From positions 5,146,001 to 5,210,000 of the forward strand of contig NZ_JACHDP010000001.1 in NCBI RefSeq assembly GCF_014201145.1: DNA of 64,000 nt, given 5' to 3'. Position numbers and translations under genes: made by a program. Each line of letters opens with the position of its first letter. Positions within the stretch are counted from its first letter, which is position 1. Origin of the DNA: Micromonospora parathelypteridis (GTDB lineage Bacteria > Actinomycetota > Actinomycetes > Mycobacteriales > Micromonosporaceae). Below are positions 57,162-64,000 of the stretch, piece by piece. Below the pieces are notes generated by a model, which saw nothing but the letters and a program-made list of their open reading frames with translations, made no database searches and was not told the DNA's origin.

Positions 57162-58424
57162 GTGGCGATACCCGTCCAGTCCAGGCCAGCCGGCGTCGGC
57201 CGCAACAACGAATCCCCGTTGCCGTCGGTCCCCGGCGCCAGCCAGGAGGAGATCCGGCGGCAGAACCTCGGCGCTGTACTGCGCTACGTCCATCTGAACG
57301 GGCCGACGTCAAGGGCCGAGCTGACCAGCCGACTCGGCCTCAATCGCAGCACCATCGGCGCTCTCGCGGCCGAACTGGTCGCCAGCGGCCTGGTCACCGA
57401 GGAGGCGCCGACCACCGCGCGCCGCGCCGGCCGCCCGTCGCTGGTTGTCAGTCCCCGCTCCGACCGGGTCTACGCACAGGCCCTGAGCATCGACGCGGAC
57501 CGGCTTCGTGCCGCCCGGGTCGGCCTCGGTGGGCGCATCCTCGACCGGCGAGAGGTCGCCCGCCCCACTGGCATGTCGGCGAGCGACGCCGTCGGGCCGC
57601 TCGCTGACCTGGTCCGTGAACTGGAACGGTCCGTGGCCGCCGACGCGCTGCTGGTCGGTGGCGCCGTCGCGGTCACCGACACCACCCGTGACCCGGACGG
57701 CAGGATCCGGATCGCCAGCGTCGACGAGACGCTCGGCACCGCGCTCGAGGCGGAGTTCAGCGCCGGCCCCGGCTTCGTAGCCGGTGACCTGGCTGACATC
57801 GCGGGCCTGGCCGAGCACGTCCGAGGCGTGGCGGTGGGCATCGACGACGTCATCTACCTGCACGGCGATCTCGGCATCAGCGCCGGCATCATCGTGGGTG
57901 GCCGATTGATGATCGGCCACCGGGGCCACAGCGGCAAGGTCGGTCACATGGTCGTCAACCCGAATGGCCTGCCCTGCGGCTGCGGCTCGCGTGGCTGCTG
58001 GGAGACCGAGATCGGCGAAGCCGCGCTGCTGCGCCACGCGGGCCGGGATCCCGGCGACCGCCCTGCGGTGGCCGAGGTGCTGCGCGCGGCGGCGGACGGC
58101 GACCCGATCGCCCGGGCGGCGGTCGAGCGGGTCGCCGACTGGCTCGGCTTCGGCGTGGCCAACCTGGTCAACGTGGTCAACCCGGATGCCGTGGTGTTCG
58201 GTGGGTCGCTTCGCGACATCTTCACCGCCGGAGCGGACGTCGTCCGGAGGCGGTTGGACACCATGCCACTGCCAGCCTCCCGTGAGCACCTGCGGCTGCG
58301 CGCTGCGGCACTCGGCCGCGACGCCGTGCTGATCGGCGCCGCCGAGTTGGCCTTCGACAAGCTCCTGGCCGACCCGCTGAACGTGGGCGTGGCGGGCCAG
58401 GTCGGGACCGCCGAGCCCGCGTAG
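57162..58424 (+). CDS. ROK-family transcriptional regulator (XylR/NagC-like)
   Basis: 420 residues from the GTG at 57162 with AAGGAGG (57148-57154). N-terminal winged helix at ~45-95 (T-S-R-A-E-L-T-S-R-L-G-L-N-R-S-T-I-G-A-L). Then the ROK sugar-kinase-like domain with G-D-L-G-I-S-A-G-I-I-V near 230, the ROK zinc motif G-H-M-V-V-N-P-N-G-L-P-C-G-C-G-S-R-G-C-W-E at ~262-282 and V-V-F-G-G-S near 345. ROK proteins of this size bind DNA and respond to sugars. It most likely controls the importer directly upstream. The intervening terminator lets it be expressed separately. Confidence 0.93.
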   Translation: MAIPVQSRPAGVGRNNESPLPSVPGASQEEIRRQNLGAVLRYVHLNGPTSRAELTSRLGLNRSTIGALAAELVASGLVTEEAPTTARRAGRPSLVVSPRSDRVYAQALSIDADRLRAARVGLGGRILDRREVARPTGMSASDAVGPLADLVRELERSVAADALLVGGAVAVTDTTRDPDGRIRIASVDETLGTALEAEFSAGPGFVAGDLADIAGLAEHVRGVAVGIDDVIYLHGDLGISAGIIVGGRLMIGHRGHSGKVGHMVVNPNGLPCGCGSRGCWETEIGEAALLRHAGRDPGDRPAVAEVLRAAADGDPIARAAVERVADWLGFGVANLVNVVNPDAVVFGGSLRDIFTAGADVVRRRLDTMPLPASREHLRLRAAALGRDAVLIGAAELAFDKLLADPLNVGVAGQVGTAEPA

Positions 58425-58436
58425 CCAGGCAAACCG

Positions 58437-58781
58437 TCAGGGAGCCGGGAGCTCCTCCAGCACGCTGCTGCCGCTGCCCGACCGGGACTCCCACGACCAG
58501 GTCTCGTGCAGCCGGAGCCGGCCGTCGGGGAGCACCGACACCGCAGAGACGCAGTGTCCCGACGACGTCTGGCCGTCGATGTTGAGCTGGACGTATCGAA
58601 AGTCCAGTCGGTCGCCCTCGCGGGTGCCGACGAGGTGACCGCGTCGGATGGACCCGCCGGTGTACTCGGCCCACACCTCGCCCGCCCGCTCGTGGTACGC
58701 GAAGACGGTCTCCGTGCCCACCTCGCCGGCCACCACATCCGCTACGGCAGCGAACCGCCGCCCGTCCAACGAGCTCGTCAT
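58437..58781 (-). CDS. Small conserved protein, often labelled N-acetylglutamate synthase
   Basis: 114 residues, soluble. Begins with D-G-R-R-F and continues as a lipocalin-like strand pattern: T-V-F-A-Y-H-E-R-A-G-E-V-W-A-E-Y-T-G-G-S-I-R-R-G-H-L-V-G near 25-52, L-D-F-R-Y near 60, and L-P-D-G-R-L-R-L-H-E-T-W near 85-96. Homologs in actinomycetes and Firmicutes carry the name n-acetylglutamate synthase in databases, but nothing here resembles the GNAT or kinase-like folds of true synthases, so I do not adopt that function. Convergent with the ROK gene. Confidence 0.75.
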   Translation of the reverse strand: MTSSLDGRRFAAVADVVAGEVGTETVFAYHERAGEVWAEYTGGSIRRGHLVGTREGDRLDFRYVQLNIDGQTSSGHCVSAVSVLPDGRLRLHETWSWESRSGSGSSVLEELPAP

Positions 58782-58870
58782 GTCGCCGAAACTAGTCCAT
58801 CAAGTCTTCTCGTATCCCTTACCGTATGTTGTACGGTGGCGCTGGTTGATGGCTGCGGGAGGGGAGCGCC

Positions 58871-59842
58871 GTGACGGCGAGCAGTGACGCGATAGTGGCC
58901 GAAGGGCTGCGTAAGCGCTATCGGGACCGGTACGCGCTGGACGGCTTCGACCTGCGGGTACGACAGGGGACGGTGTGCGGCCTGCTCGGCCCGAACGGGG
59001 CCGGCAAGACCACCTCGGTGCGGATCCTGTCCACGCTGCTCCGGCTGGACGAGGGTCGTGCCGAGGTCGCCGGGTTCGACGTGACCCGCCAGGCCGACCA
59101 GGTGCGCTACCGCATCGGGCTGGTGGGTCAGCAGCCCGCGCTGGACGAGGCGCTGAGCGGCCGACAGAATCTGGTGCTCTTCGGCCGACTGTTCCACCTG
59201 GGTCGCCGCCGGGCCCGGCGGCGGGCGGTCGAGCTGCTGGAAGGCTTCGGGCTCGCCGACGCGGCCGAGCAGCCGGTCAGCACGTACTCCGGGGGCATGC
59301 GCCGACGGCTCGACCTGGCGGCCGGCATGATCCTGGCCCCCTCGGTCCTCTTTCTCGACGAGCCCACCACCGGGCTGGACCCGCGTGGTCGCAACGAGGT
59401 GTGGGAGTCGGTCCGGGCGTTGGTGCACACCGGCACCACCGTGCTGCTCACCACCCAGCACCTGGATGAGGCTGACCAACTCGCCGACCGGATCTCGGTG
59501 GTCGACGGCGGCCGGGTGATCGCCGAGGGGACTCCGGACGACCTCAAGACCCAGCTCGGCGGCGACCGGATCGAGGTGGTCGTCGCGGACCCGGCCGACC
59601 TCGCCACCGCCGTCGCGCAGGTACGCCGGGTGCTCGACGTCGAGCCGACGGCCGACCCGGACCGGCGGATGCTGAGCGTCCGGGTTGGTCACCCGGCCGG
59701 TGCGCTCGTCGAGGTGCTGCGGGCGCTCGACGCCGTGCAGGTCCCGGTGGCGGACGTCGCACTGCGTCGCCCCACCCTGGACGAGGTGTTCCTGCATCTC
59801 ACCGGAGACCGGACGCGGACCGCCGCGGAGGTGGCGGCGTGA
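58871..59842 (+). CDS. Daunorubicin-resistance-type ABC transporter ATP-binding protein, second copy
   Basis: 323 residues from the GTG at 58871 (GGGGAG upstream). Walker A GPNGAGKTT, signature Y-S-G-G-M-R-R-R-L-D-L-A, Walker B LFLDEPTTGLDP and the DrrA C-terminal domain ending L-D-E-V-F-L-H-L-T-G-D. Paralogous to the protein at 1446. The permease GTG overlaps its stop (GTGA). It exports an unknown hydrophobic compound with that permease. Just upstream (58807-58836) the sequence contains CGTATCCCTTACCGTATGTTGTACGG, AT-rich and possibly a promoter or TetR operator. Confidence 0.92.
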   Translation: MTASSDAIVAEGLRKRYRDRYALDGFDLRVRQGTVCGLLGPNGAGKTTSVRILSTLLRLDEGRAEVAGFDVTRQADQVRYRIGLVGQQPALDEALSGRQNLVLFGRLFHLGRRRARRRAVELLEGFGLADAAEQPVSTYSGGMRRRLDLAAGMILAPSVLFLDEPTTGLDPRGRNEVWESVRALVHTGTTVLLTTQHLDEADQLADRISVVDGGRVIAEGTPDDLKTQLGGDRIEVVVADPADLATAVAQVRRVLDVEPTADPDRRMLSVRVGHPAGALVEVLRALDAVQVPVADVALRRPTLDEVFLHLTGDRTRTAAEVAA

Positions 59843-60669
59843 GCGCCTCGAACATGCCGGCCCCGGCGGTGGATCTGACGCCCGGCCCGCCCGCCCTGCT
59901 GGCCGACAGCGGCACGCTGATCTGGCGTGGCCTGGCCCGGTGGCGGCGCGACCCCGGTCCGCTGATCGCCTCGCTCGGCTTCAACATCCTGATCGTGCTG
60001 ATGTTCGCCTACCTGTTCGGCGGCGCGTTGCAGGTGCCCGGCGGCGGTAGCTACCGGGAGTTCCTGATGCCCGGCATGTACGTGATGACGATGGTGTTCG
60101 GCATGAGCCTCACCACGATCGCCGTCGCCGAGGACCTGGAGCGCGGGGTGACCGACCGGCTCCGGTCGATGCCCGTCTCGCCCCTTGCTCCGCTGGTGGC
60201 CAGGGCAGTGGCCGATCTGCTGTTCGCCCTGGTCACGCTGGCGGTCCTGTTGCTGACCGGCCTGGCGATCGGCTGGCGGGCGCACGGCGGGGCTGGCGCG
60301 ACGCTGGCCGCGGTGGGGCTGATCCTGCTGCTGCGGTTCGCCCTGATCTGGGTCGGCATCTTCCTCGGGCTGGTCACTCGTGGGCAGACCGCCGTGGTCG
60401 CCGTGCAGACCCTGGAGTTTCCGCTGGGCTTCCTCTCCAACGCGTTCGTCGCCCCGTCCACCATGCCCGCCTGGCTCGGTGCGGTGTCCGCGTGGAACCC
60501 GCTGTCGGCGACCGTCGGCGCCACCCGCGAGCTGTTCGGCAACCCGGGCTCAGGTGGTGACTCTTGGGCCGCGCAGCACTACCCGTGGCTGGCGGTGGCC
60601 TGGCCGATCGCTTTGATCGTCGTCTTCCTGCCACTCTCGGTCGCCCGCTACCGGCGACTGTCCGGCTGA
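59839..60669 (+). CDS. ABC-2 type transporter permease (DrrB-like), second copy
   Basis: 276 residues from a GTG overlapping the ATPase stop. About six hydrophobic segments (near 45-68, 82-105, 125-150, 155-180, 190-212, 245-268), with the DrrB loop motif D-R-L-R-S-M-P-V-S-P-L-A near 112. The first ~40 residues are cytoplasmic. It forms the membrane half of the exporter. No regulator is adjacent on the same strand. Confidence 0.9.
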   Translation: MSASNMPAPAVDLTPGPPALLADSGTLIWRGLARWRRDPGPLIASLGFNILIVLMFAYLFGGALQVPGGGSYREFLMPGMYVMTMVFGMSLTTIAVAEDLERGVTDRLRSMPVSPLAPLVARAVADLLFALVTLAVLLLTGLAIGWRAHGGAGATLAAVGLILLLRFALIWVGIFLGLVTRGQTAVVAVQTLEFPLGFLSNAFVAPSTMPAWLGAVSAWNPLSATVGATRELFGNPGSGGDSWAAQHYPWLAVAWPIALIVVFLPLSVARYRRLSG

Positions 60670-60714
60670 GGCTGCCGCGCGTCAAGGCCGTGGCGTGCCG
60701 TTAGGCTCGGCGGC

Positions 60715-61803
60715 GTGGTTCCCCACCAACTCGATCGCACGCAGGCACGGCGGATCGCCGTCCGGGCCCAGTTGCTGGCCGACCCCCGACCGGCCGACCT
60801 GCTCACGGTGGTGCGTCAGCTGACGCTGGTGCAGATCGACCCGACGGCCGCCGTCGCTCCCAGCGCGGACCTGGTCTGCTGGAGCCGACTCGGCTCGTCG
60901 TACCAGCCGTCGCAGTTGCGGCAGGCACTCGAGCAGGATCGGACGCTCTTCGAGCACCAGGCGATGGTGCGACCGATGGACGATCTGGGGCTCTATCTCG
61001 CGGCGATGGCGGCCTGGCCCACCCACGAGCGGGAGCGGAAGTGGCTGCGCGTCAACGACGCGTTCCGGCGTGACGTGCTCGACCTGCTCGGCCGCTCCGG
61101 GCCACTGCTGTCCCGCGACATCCCCGACACGTGCGCGGTGCCGTGGCCCTCGTCCGGCTGGACCAACAACCGCAACGTCACCCAGATGCTGGAGTTCCTG
61201 GTCCTACGCGGCGAAGTCGCGATCGCCGGCCGTCAGGGCCGACAGCGGTGGTGGGACGTCGCCGAACGGGTCTACCCGGTCGGCATGCCCGTCGTTGCGC
61301 TGGAGCAGGCACACCGGGCCCGCAACGAGCGACGACTGCGGGCGCTCGGCATCGCCCGGGCGAAGACGGTGGTCGTCCCCGGCGAGCCGGCGGAGGTCGG
61401 TGACGCCGGTGAGCCGGCGGTCGTCGAGGGCGTCCCCGGAGTCTGGCGGGTGGATCCGGCCGCGCTCGGGCAGCCCTTCGCCGGGCGCACCGCGGTGTTG
61501 TCCCCGTTCGACCGGCTGGTGCACGACCGGGTCCGCCTGGCCGACCTCTTCGAGTACGAGTACGTGCTGGAGATGTACAAACCAAAGGCGAGTCGACGGT
61601 GGGGCTACTTCGCGTTGCCGATCCTGCACGGCGACCGGTTGGTCGGAAAGGTCGACGCCACCGCCGACCGCCGGCGCGGCACGCTCACCGTGCACGCCGT
61701 CCACGAGGACGTGCCCTTCACTCCGGAGCTGACCCGGGCCGTGCATGAGGAGCTGCACGACCTCGCGTCCTGGCTCATGCTGACCGCCGAGGGCCTGCGC
61801 TGA
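60715..61803 (+). CDS. Winged-helix DNA glycosylase-like protein (YcaQ/AlkX family)
   Basis: 362 residues from the GTG at 60715. HTH_42 (PF06224-type) protein: R-I-A-V-R-A-Q-L-L near 13-21, Q-L-T-L-V-Q-I-D-P near 35-43, an H-x-x-x-M-V-R segment near 82, and V-L-S-P-F-D-R-L-V-H-D-R near 262-273. The family includes AlkZ and YcaQ/AlkX, which remove bulky or crosslinked bases; AlkX members use a Q-phi-D motif, and Q40-I41-D42 fits. Repair of interstrand crosslinks or alkylated bases is therefore plausible. It lies 45 nt downstream of the exporter, perhaps on the same transcript, which would pair export with DNA repair. Confidence 0.87.
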   Translation: MVPHQLDRTQARRIAVRAQLLADPRPADLLTVVRQLTLVQIDPTAAVAPSADLVCWSRLGSSYQPSQLRQALEQDRTLFEHQAMVRPMDDLGLYLAAMAAWPTHERERKWLRVNDAFRRDVLDLLGRSGPLLSRDIPDTCAVPWPSSGWTNNRNVTQMLEFLVLRGEVAIAGRQGRQRWWDVAERVYPVGMPVVALEQAHRARNERRLRALGIARAKTVVVPGEPAEVGDAGEPAVVEGVPGVWRVDPAALGQPFAGRTAVLSPFDRLVHDRVRLADLFEYEYVLEMYKPKASRRWGYFALPILHGDRLVGKVDATADRRRGTLTVHAVHEDVPFTPELTRAVHEELHDLASWLMLTAEGLR

Positions 61804-61845
61804 CGGGTGCTCGCCGAGGCCCCCGCGCCCCGACGAGCACCCGTC
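61802..61845. terminator. Bidirectional 12-bp hairpin terminator
   Basis: GACGGGTGCTCG (61802-61813) pairs with CGAGCACCCGTC (61834-61845). The left arm starts in the stop codon of the glycosylase-like gene. It separates it from the convergent permease gene. Confidence 0.82.
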
Positions 61846-61851
61846 GCCGAC

Positions 61852-62832
61852 CTACGCGATCCGACGCACCCGGCGGACGGCGAAGTAGAGCAGGAGCAGG
61901 GCCAGGGCGACGAAGATGCCCGTCTCGATCCCCTGGAAGAGCCAGAACCGGTCCGCTGGCTGGTACAGCTGCCAGTTGTACGCGCCCGGGTCGAGACCCA
62001 GCTCGGCGCCGCAGACCCGGCCGTCCGGGCCCTTGCCACCCGGTGGGCACTGGATTCGGGTGTTCTCCGCGACCATCGTTCCGTCGGCGTTCCGGATGCC
62101 CGTGGAGAGGATCCAGTCACCCCGGCTCATCTCCGGTATCCCGTCCCCCTCGATCGGGAAGGTCTGGGTGCGGGCGGCCTGGTAGTGCGGCCGGGCCAGG
62201 ATCTCCACCGCCGCCCGCGCGCCGATGAACCCGGCCAGGGTGATGCCCATGGCGGGCAGCATCCGCTTCCAGACGGTGCCGGCGAAGACGCCGAGCGCCA
62301 CGGCGAAGATGGTGTACCCGATCGGTACGACACCCTGCAGATCGAAGACGATCATGCCGAGCCGGCCCTCGTGCGCGGCCTGGGTGAGCGGCTCGACCCA
62401 CCATGACATGCCCAGCCCGTAGCAGGCCGCGAGGAGCACTGCGGCCGCACCGACCAGCCCGAACTTCACCAGGGCCCAACGGGTCCGACCGACGCCCTGG
62501 GTCCAGGCGAACCGGTGCGTGCCGTGTTCCACCTCGCGGGCGACCAGTGGGGCGCCCCAGAACAGGCCGACCAGCACCGGCAGCGTGATCAGCAGGACGG
62601 CGACCAGGTTCAGACTGTCGTACTGATCGCTGAACCGGCGGAAACCCGCGTCGCAGGTCCGCACGGCAGCCTCGCTGAGGTTGACCGGACGGATGCAATC
62701 CGCCAGCCCCAGGTCGGCGAAGGTGTTCCGCATCGACAAACCGATGGGCACCATCAGAGCGGCCAGCGCCGCGAACCCCAGCAGGGTGTAGAACGCCTGC
62801 TTGCGGTGCTGTCGCCAGGTCAGCCAGATCAT
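61852..62832 (-). CDS. ABC transporter permease (ABC-2-like membrane protein)
   Basis: 326 residues from the ATG at 62832, which overlaps the ATPase stop (ATGA). Begins M-I-W-L-T-W-R-Q-H-R-K-Q, a common start in actinomycete exporters of this class. Membrane segments near 15-35, 78-98, 128-148, 172-192, 195-215 and 297-318. An extracytoplasmic stretch (~220-295) has two Cys (R-I-Q-C-P, G-R-V-C-G) that could form a disulfide. It works with the ATPase at 62829. Substrate unknown. Confidence 0.82.
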   Translation of the reverse strand: MIWLTWRQHRKQAFYTLLGFAALAALMVPIGLSMRNTFADLGLADCIRPVNLSEAAVRTCDAGFRRFSDQYDSLNLVAVLLITLPVLVGLFWGAPLVAREVEHGTHRFAWTQGVGRTRWALVKFGLVGAAAVLLAACYGLGMSWWVEPLTQAAHEGRLGMIVFDLQGVVPIGYTIFAVALGVFAGTVWKRMLPAMGITLAGFIGARAAVEILARPHYQAARTQTFPIEGDGIPEMSRGDWILSTGIRNADGTMVAENTRIQCPPGGKGPDGRVCGAELGLDPGAYNWQLYQPADRFWLFQGIETGIFVALALLLLYFAVRRVRRIA

Positions 62833-63719
62833 GCCGGCACCCCCCACTCGGTGTGACTGGTCTGCGTGTTGCCATCGGCCAGGTAGGCCAGGACGACGTC
62901 CTCCAGGCTGACGTCGCGCACCGTCCAACCGGGATCGGAGACCGGGCCGTCGGTGCGGACCAGCAGGGTGGACTGCCGATCGGTGTGGCTGGCCCGGATC
63001 ACTGCGGCGACGCCCCCGATAGTGCCGCCGTCGTGCCGTGGGCCGACCAGTTGGCGGTGCTCGGCGACCAGGTCGTCGACGGCACCGGTGAGCTGCACCT
63101 TGGAGGCGTTGAGCACGATCAGGTAATCGCAGACCCGTTCCAGGTCGGCCAGCAGGTGCGAGGAGAGCAGGACGGTGGTGTCGCCGTCGGCCACGCTGCC
63201 CATCAGCGACTGGAGGAACTCCCGCCGGGCGAGGGGGTCGAGGCTGGCGACCGGTTCGTCGAGCAGCAGCAGCCGGGGTCGCTTGGCCAGCGCGAGCGCC
63301 AGCGCCACCTGGGCCCGTTGCCCGCCGGAGAGTTTGCCGACCGGACGGTCCGGCGGTATCCCGAGCTGGGCCAGGCGGGTACGGGCCAGCGCCGCGTCCC
63401 ACCGCCGGTTGAGCTTGCCGCCGGCGATGACCAACTCGGCTGCGGTGAAGTCCCGGTAGAGCGGGGTGTCCTGGGCGACGAACCCGATGTCGGCCAGGCA
63501 CTCCGTGTCACCGTACGGCGATCTGCCGAACACCCGGACCGCGCCCGCGTTGGGCTTGAGCAGGCCGACGGCCAGGTGTAGCAGCGTGCTCTTGCCCGCG
63601 CCGTTCGGCCCGACCAGCGCGGCGATCCGGCCGGCCGGCAGGTGCAGCGAGCAGTCCCGCAACGCCCAGGCGCTGCCGTACCGCTTGCCCAGCCGGTCTG
63701 CCTCCAAGACCATGTCCAT
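62829..63719 (-). CDS. ABC transporter ATP-binding protein (YtrB-like)
   Basis: 296 residues. Walker A GPNGAGKST, Q-loop V-A-Q-D-T, signature L-S-G-G-Q-R-A-Q-V-A-L, Walker B LLLDEPVASLDPL, H-loop S-S-H. The order GntR, ATPase, permease on the minus strand is that of YtrA-type operons that respond to cell-wall antibiotics. Its stop overlaps the permease start. The short gap to the GntR gene (63720-63805) has a G/C-rich inverted repeat (GCGGCGCCGCCGC with a following GGCGGCGC). Confidence 0.9.
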   Translation of the reverse strand: MDMVLEADRLGKRYGSAWALRDCSLHLPAGRIAALVGPNGAGKSTLLHLAVGLLKPNAGAVRVFGRSPYGDTECLADIGFVAQDTPLYRDFTAAELVIAGGKLNRRWDAALARTRLAQLGIPPDRPVGKLSGGQRAQVALALALAKRPRLLLLDEPVASLDPLARREFLQSLMGSVADGDTTVLLSSHLLADLERVCDYLIVLNASKVQLTGAVDDLVAEHRQLVGPRHDGGTIGGVAAVIRASHTDRQSTLLVRTDGPVSDPGWTVRDVSLEDVVLAYLADGNTQTSHTEWGVPA

Positions 63720-63805
63720 CCTCTGTCCTCTCGTTCCGGCGGCGCCGCCGCTTCAGGCGGCGCAGCCCTCGCTCCTGTGCGTGGTGGTGTGCTCGCTGCG
63801 CTCGT

Positions 63806-64000
63806 TCAGGCGGGCTCCCTCTGCGGGGCGTCGTCGGCCAGGGTGGCCCGCAGCGTGGTCTCCACCAGGGCGATGACGTCCTCGGCCGTGAGGCCCGCGG
63901 CCTGCGCCCGTTGCAGCCAGGCGACCAGGTCGTCGCGCAGCTCGGCCTGGTTGGGCAGCGACGCGCCGGCCAGGGTGCGCCGGACGAAGGTGCCCACCCC
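63806..64000 (-). CDS. GntR-family regulator (YtrA type), 5' part outside the window
   Basis: Only the C-terminal ~64 residues are present; the frame stays open to the window edge. The text G-T-F-V-R-R-T followed by L-P-N-Q-A-E-L-R-D-D-L-V-A-W-L-Q-R-A-Q-A-A-G-L-T-A-E-D-V-I-A-L-V matches the end of the winged helix (G-V-G-T-F-V) and the short C-terminal helices of YtrA-subfamily GntR proteins. It is 86 nt upstream of the ATPase gene on the same strand and should repress the operon. The GTG at 63997 is internal, not the start. Confidence 0.8.
   Translation of the reverse strand, partial: GVGTFVRRTLAGASLPNQAELRDDLVAWLQRAQAAGLTAEDVIALVETTLRATLADDAPQREPA

Noticed and set aside
58437..58781. Database-style name N-acetylglutamate synthase for the small protein
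   Set aside because: The sequence has no GNAT acetyl-CoA loop or kinase fold and is far too short; the name appears to be a transferred error.

Overview
The window is high-GC DNA from a filamentous actinomycete. Signs of this are strong third-position G/C, many GTG starts, ATGA/GTGA start-stop overlaps, Tat/Sec-secreted glycosidases with ricin-type (CBM13) modules, and many TetR, LacI and ROK regulators. The gene content and the extragenic palindromes suggest Micromonosporaceae (Micromonospora-like). That placement is inferred from style and was not searched. No rRNA, tRNA, CRISPR array, transposase or integrase was seen.

Layout. 1-3208: a ribbon-helix-helix protein, a DUF4097 protein and a daunorubicin-type two-gene ABC exporter. 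3209-4540: a repeat-rich gap with two copies of a 76-nt hairpin, a 17-bp tandem array and a 7-bp/77-bp repeat block. 4545-23420: an arabinose regulon of three parts. The first is an 8.8-kb operon of ribulokinase, ribulose-5-P epimerase, a galactofuranose/arabinofuranose-type ABC importer and arabinose isomerase. The second is a secreted GH43 enzyme, a LacI-family regulator and a secreted GH27 enzyme. The third is a ChvE/GguAB-type importer. Seven copies of one 14-bp palindrome (TGTKANCGNTNACA) lie upstream of four of these units, so the LacI protein at 16155 probably controls them all.

23421-30684: a 165-bp element with 19-bp inverted ends, then a phosphorus-scavenging group of secreted metallophosphatase, MFS transporter, lipoprotein-like propeller, Tat-exported PhoD and a seven-repeat secreted propeller. 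30689-40479 (minus strand): an ABC/FtsX system with two different ATPases around one permease, one ATPase carrying an AbrB-like tail, then LtrA, TetR, a membrane protein and a rifampin-phosphotransferase-like enzyme. 40601-46856: M23 peptidase, DUF2188 protein, a WxL-like/DUF916 surface pair, a double-GNAT protein, a DUF4331 protein and a GH16 glucanase under a perfect 18-bp palindrome. 47165-52507: small enzymes and two TetR-controlled divergent gene sets. 52829-58424: a second ChvE/GguAB-type importer in a different gene order, preceded by a nine-codon leader ORF and followed by a ROK regulator. 58437-64000: a small conserved protein, another daunorubicin-type ABC exporter, a YcaQ/AlkX-like DNA glycosylase and a GntR-ABC exporter operon cut by the window end.

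How it works together. Secreted GH43, GH27 and GH16 enzymes would release sugars from plant polysaccharide. Three CUT2-type ABC systems would import them, AraA/AraB/AraD would carry L-arabinose to D-xylulose-5-P, and LacI- and ROK-type repressors would gate expression. The strongest lead for new biology in regulation is the shared operator set. The strongest structural leads are the two-ATPase FtsX system with its repeated start region, the coupled leader ORF, and the extragenic hairpin and inverted-repeat elements.
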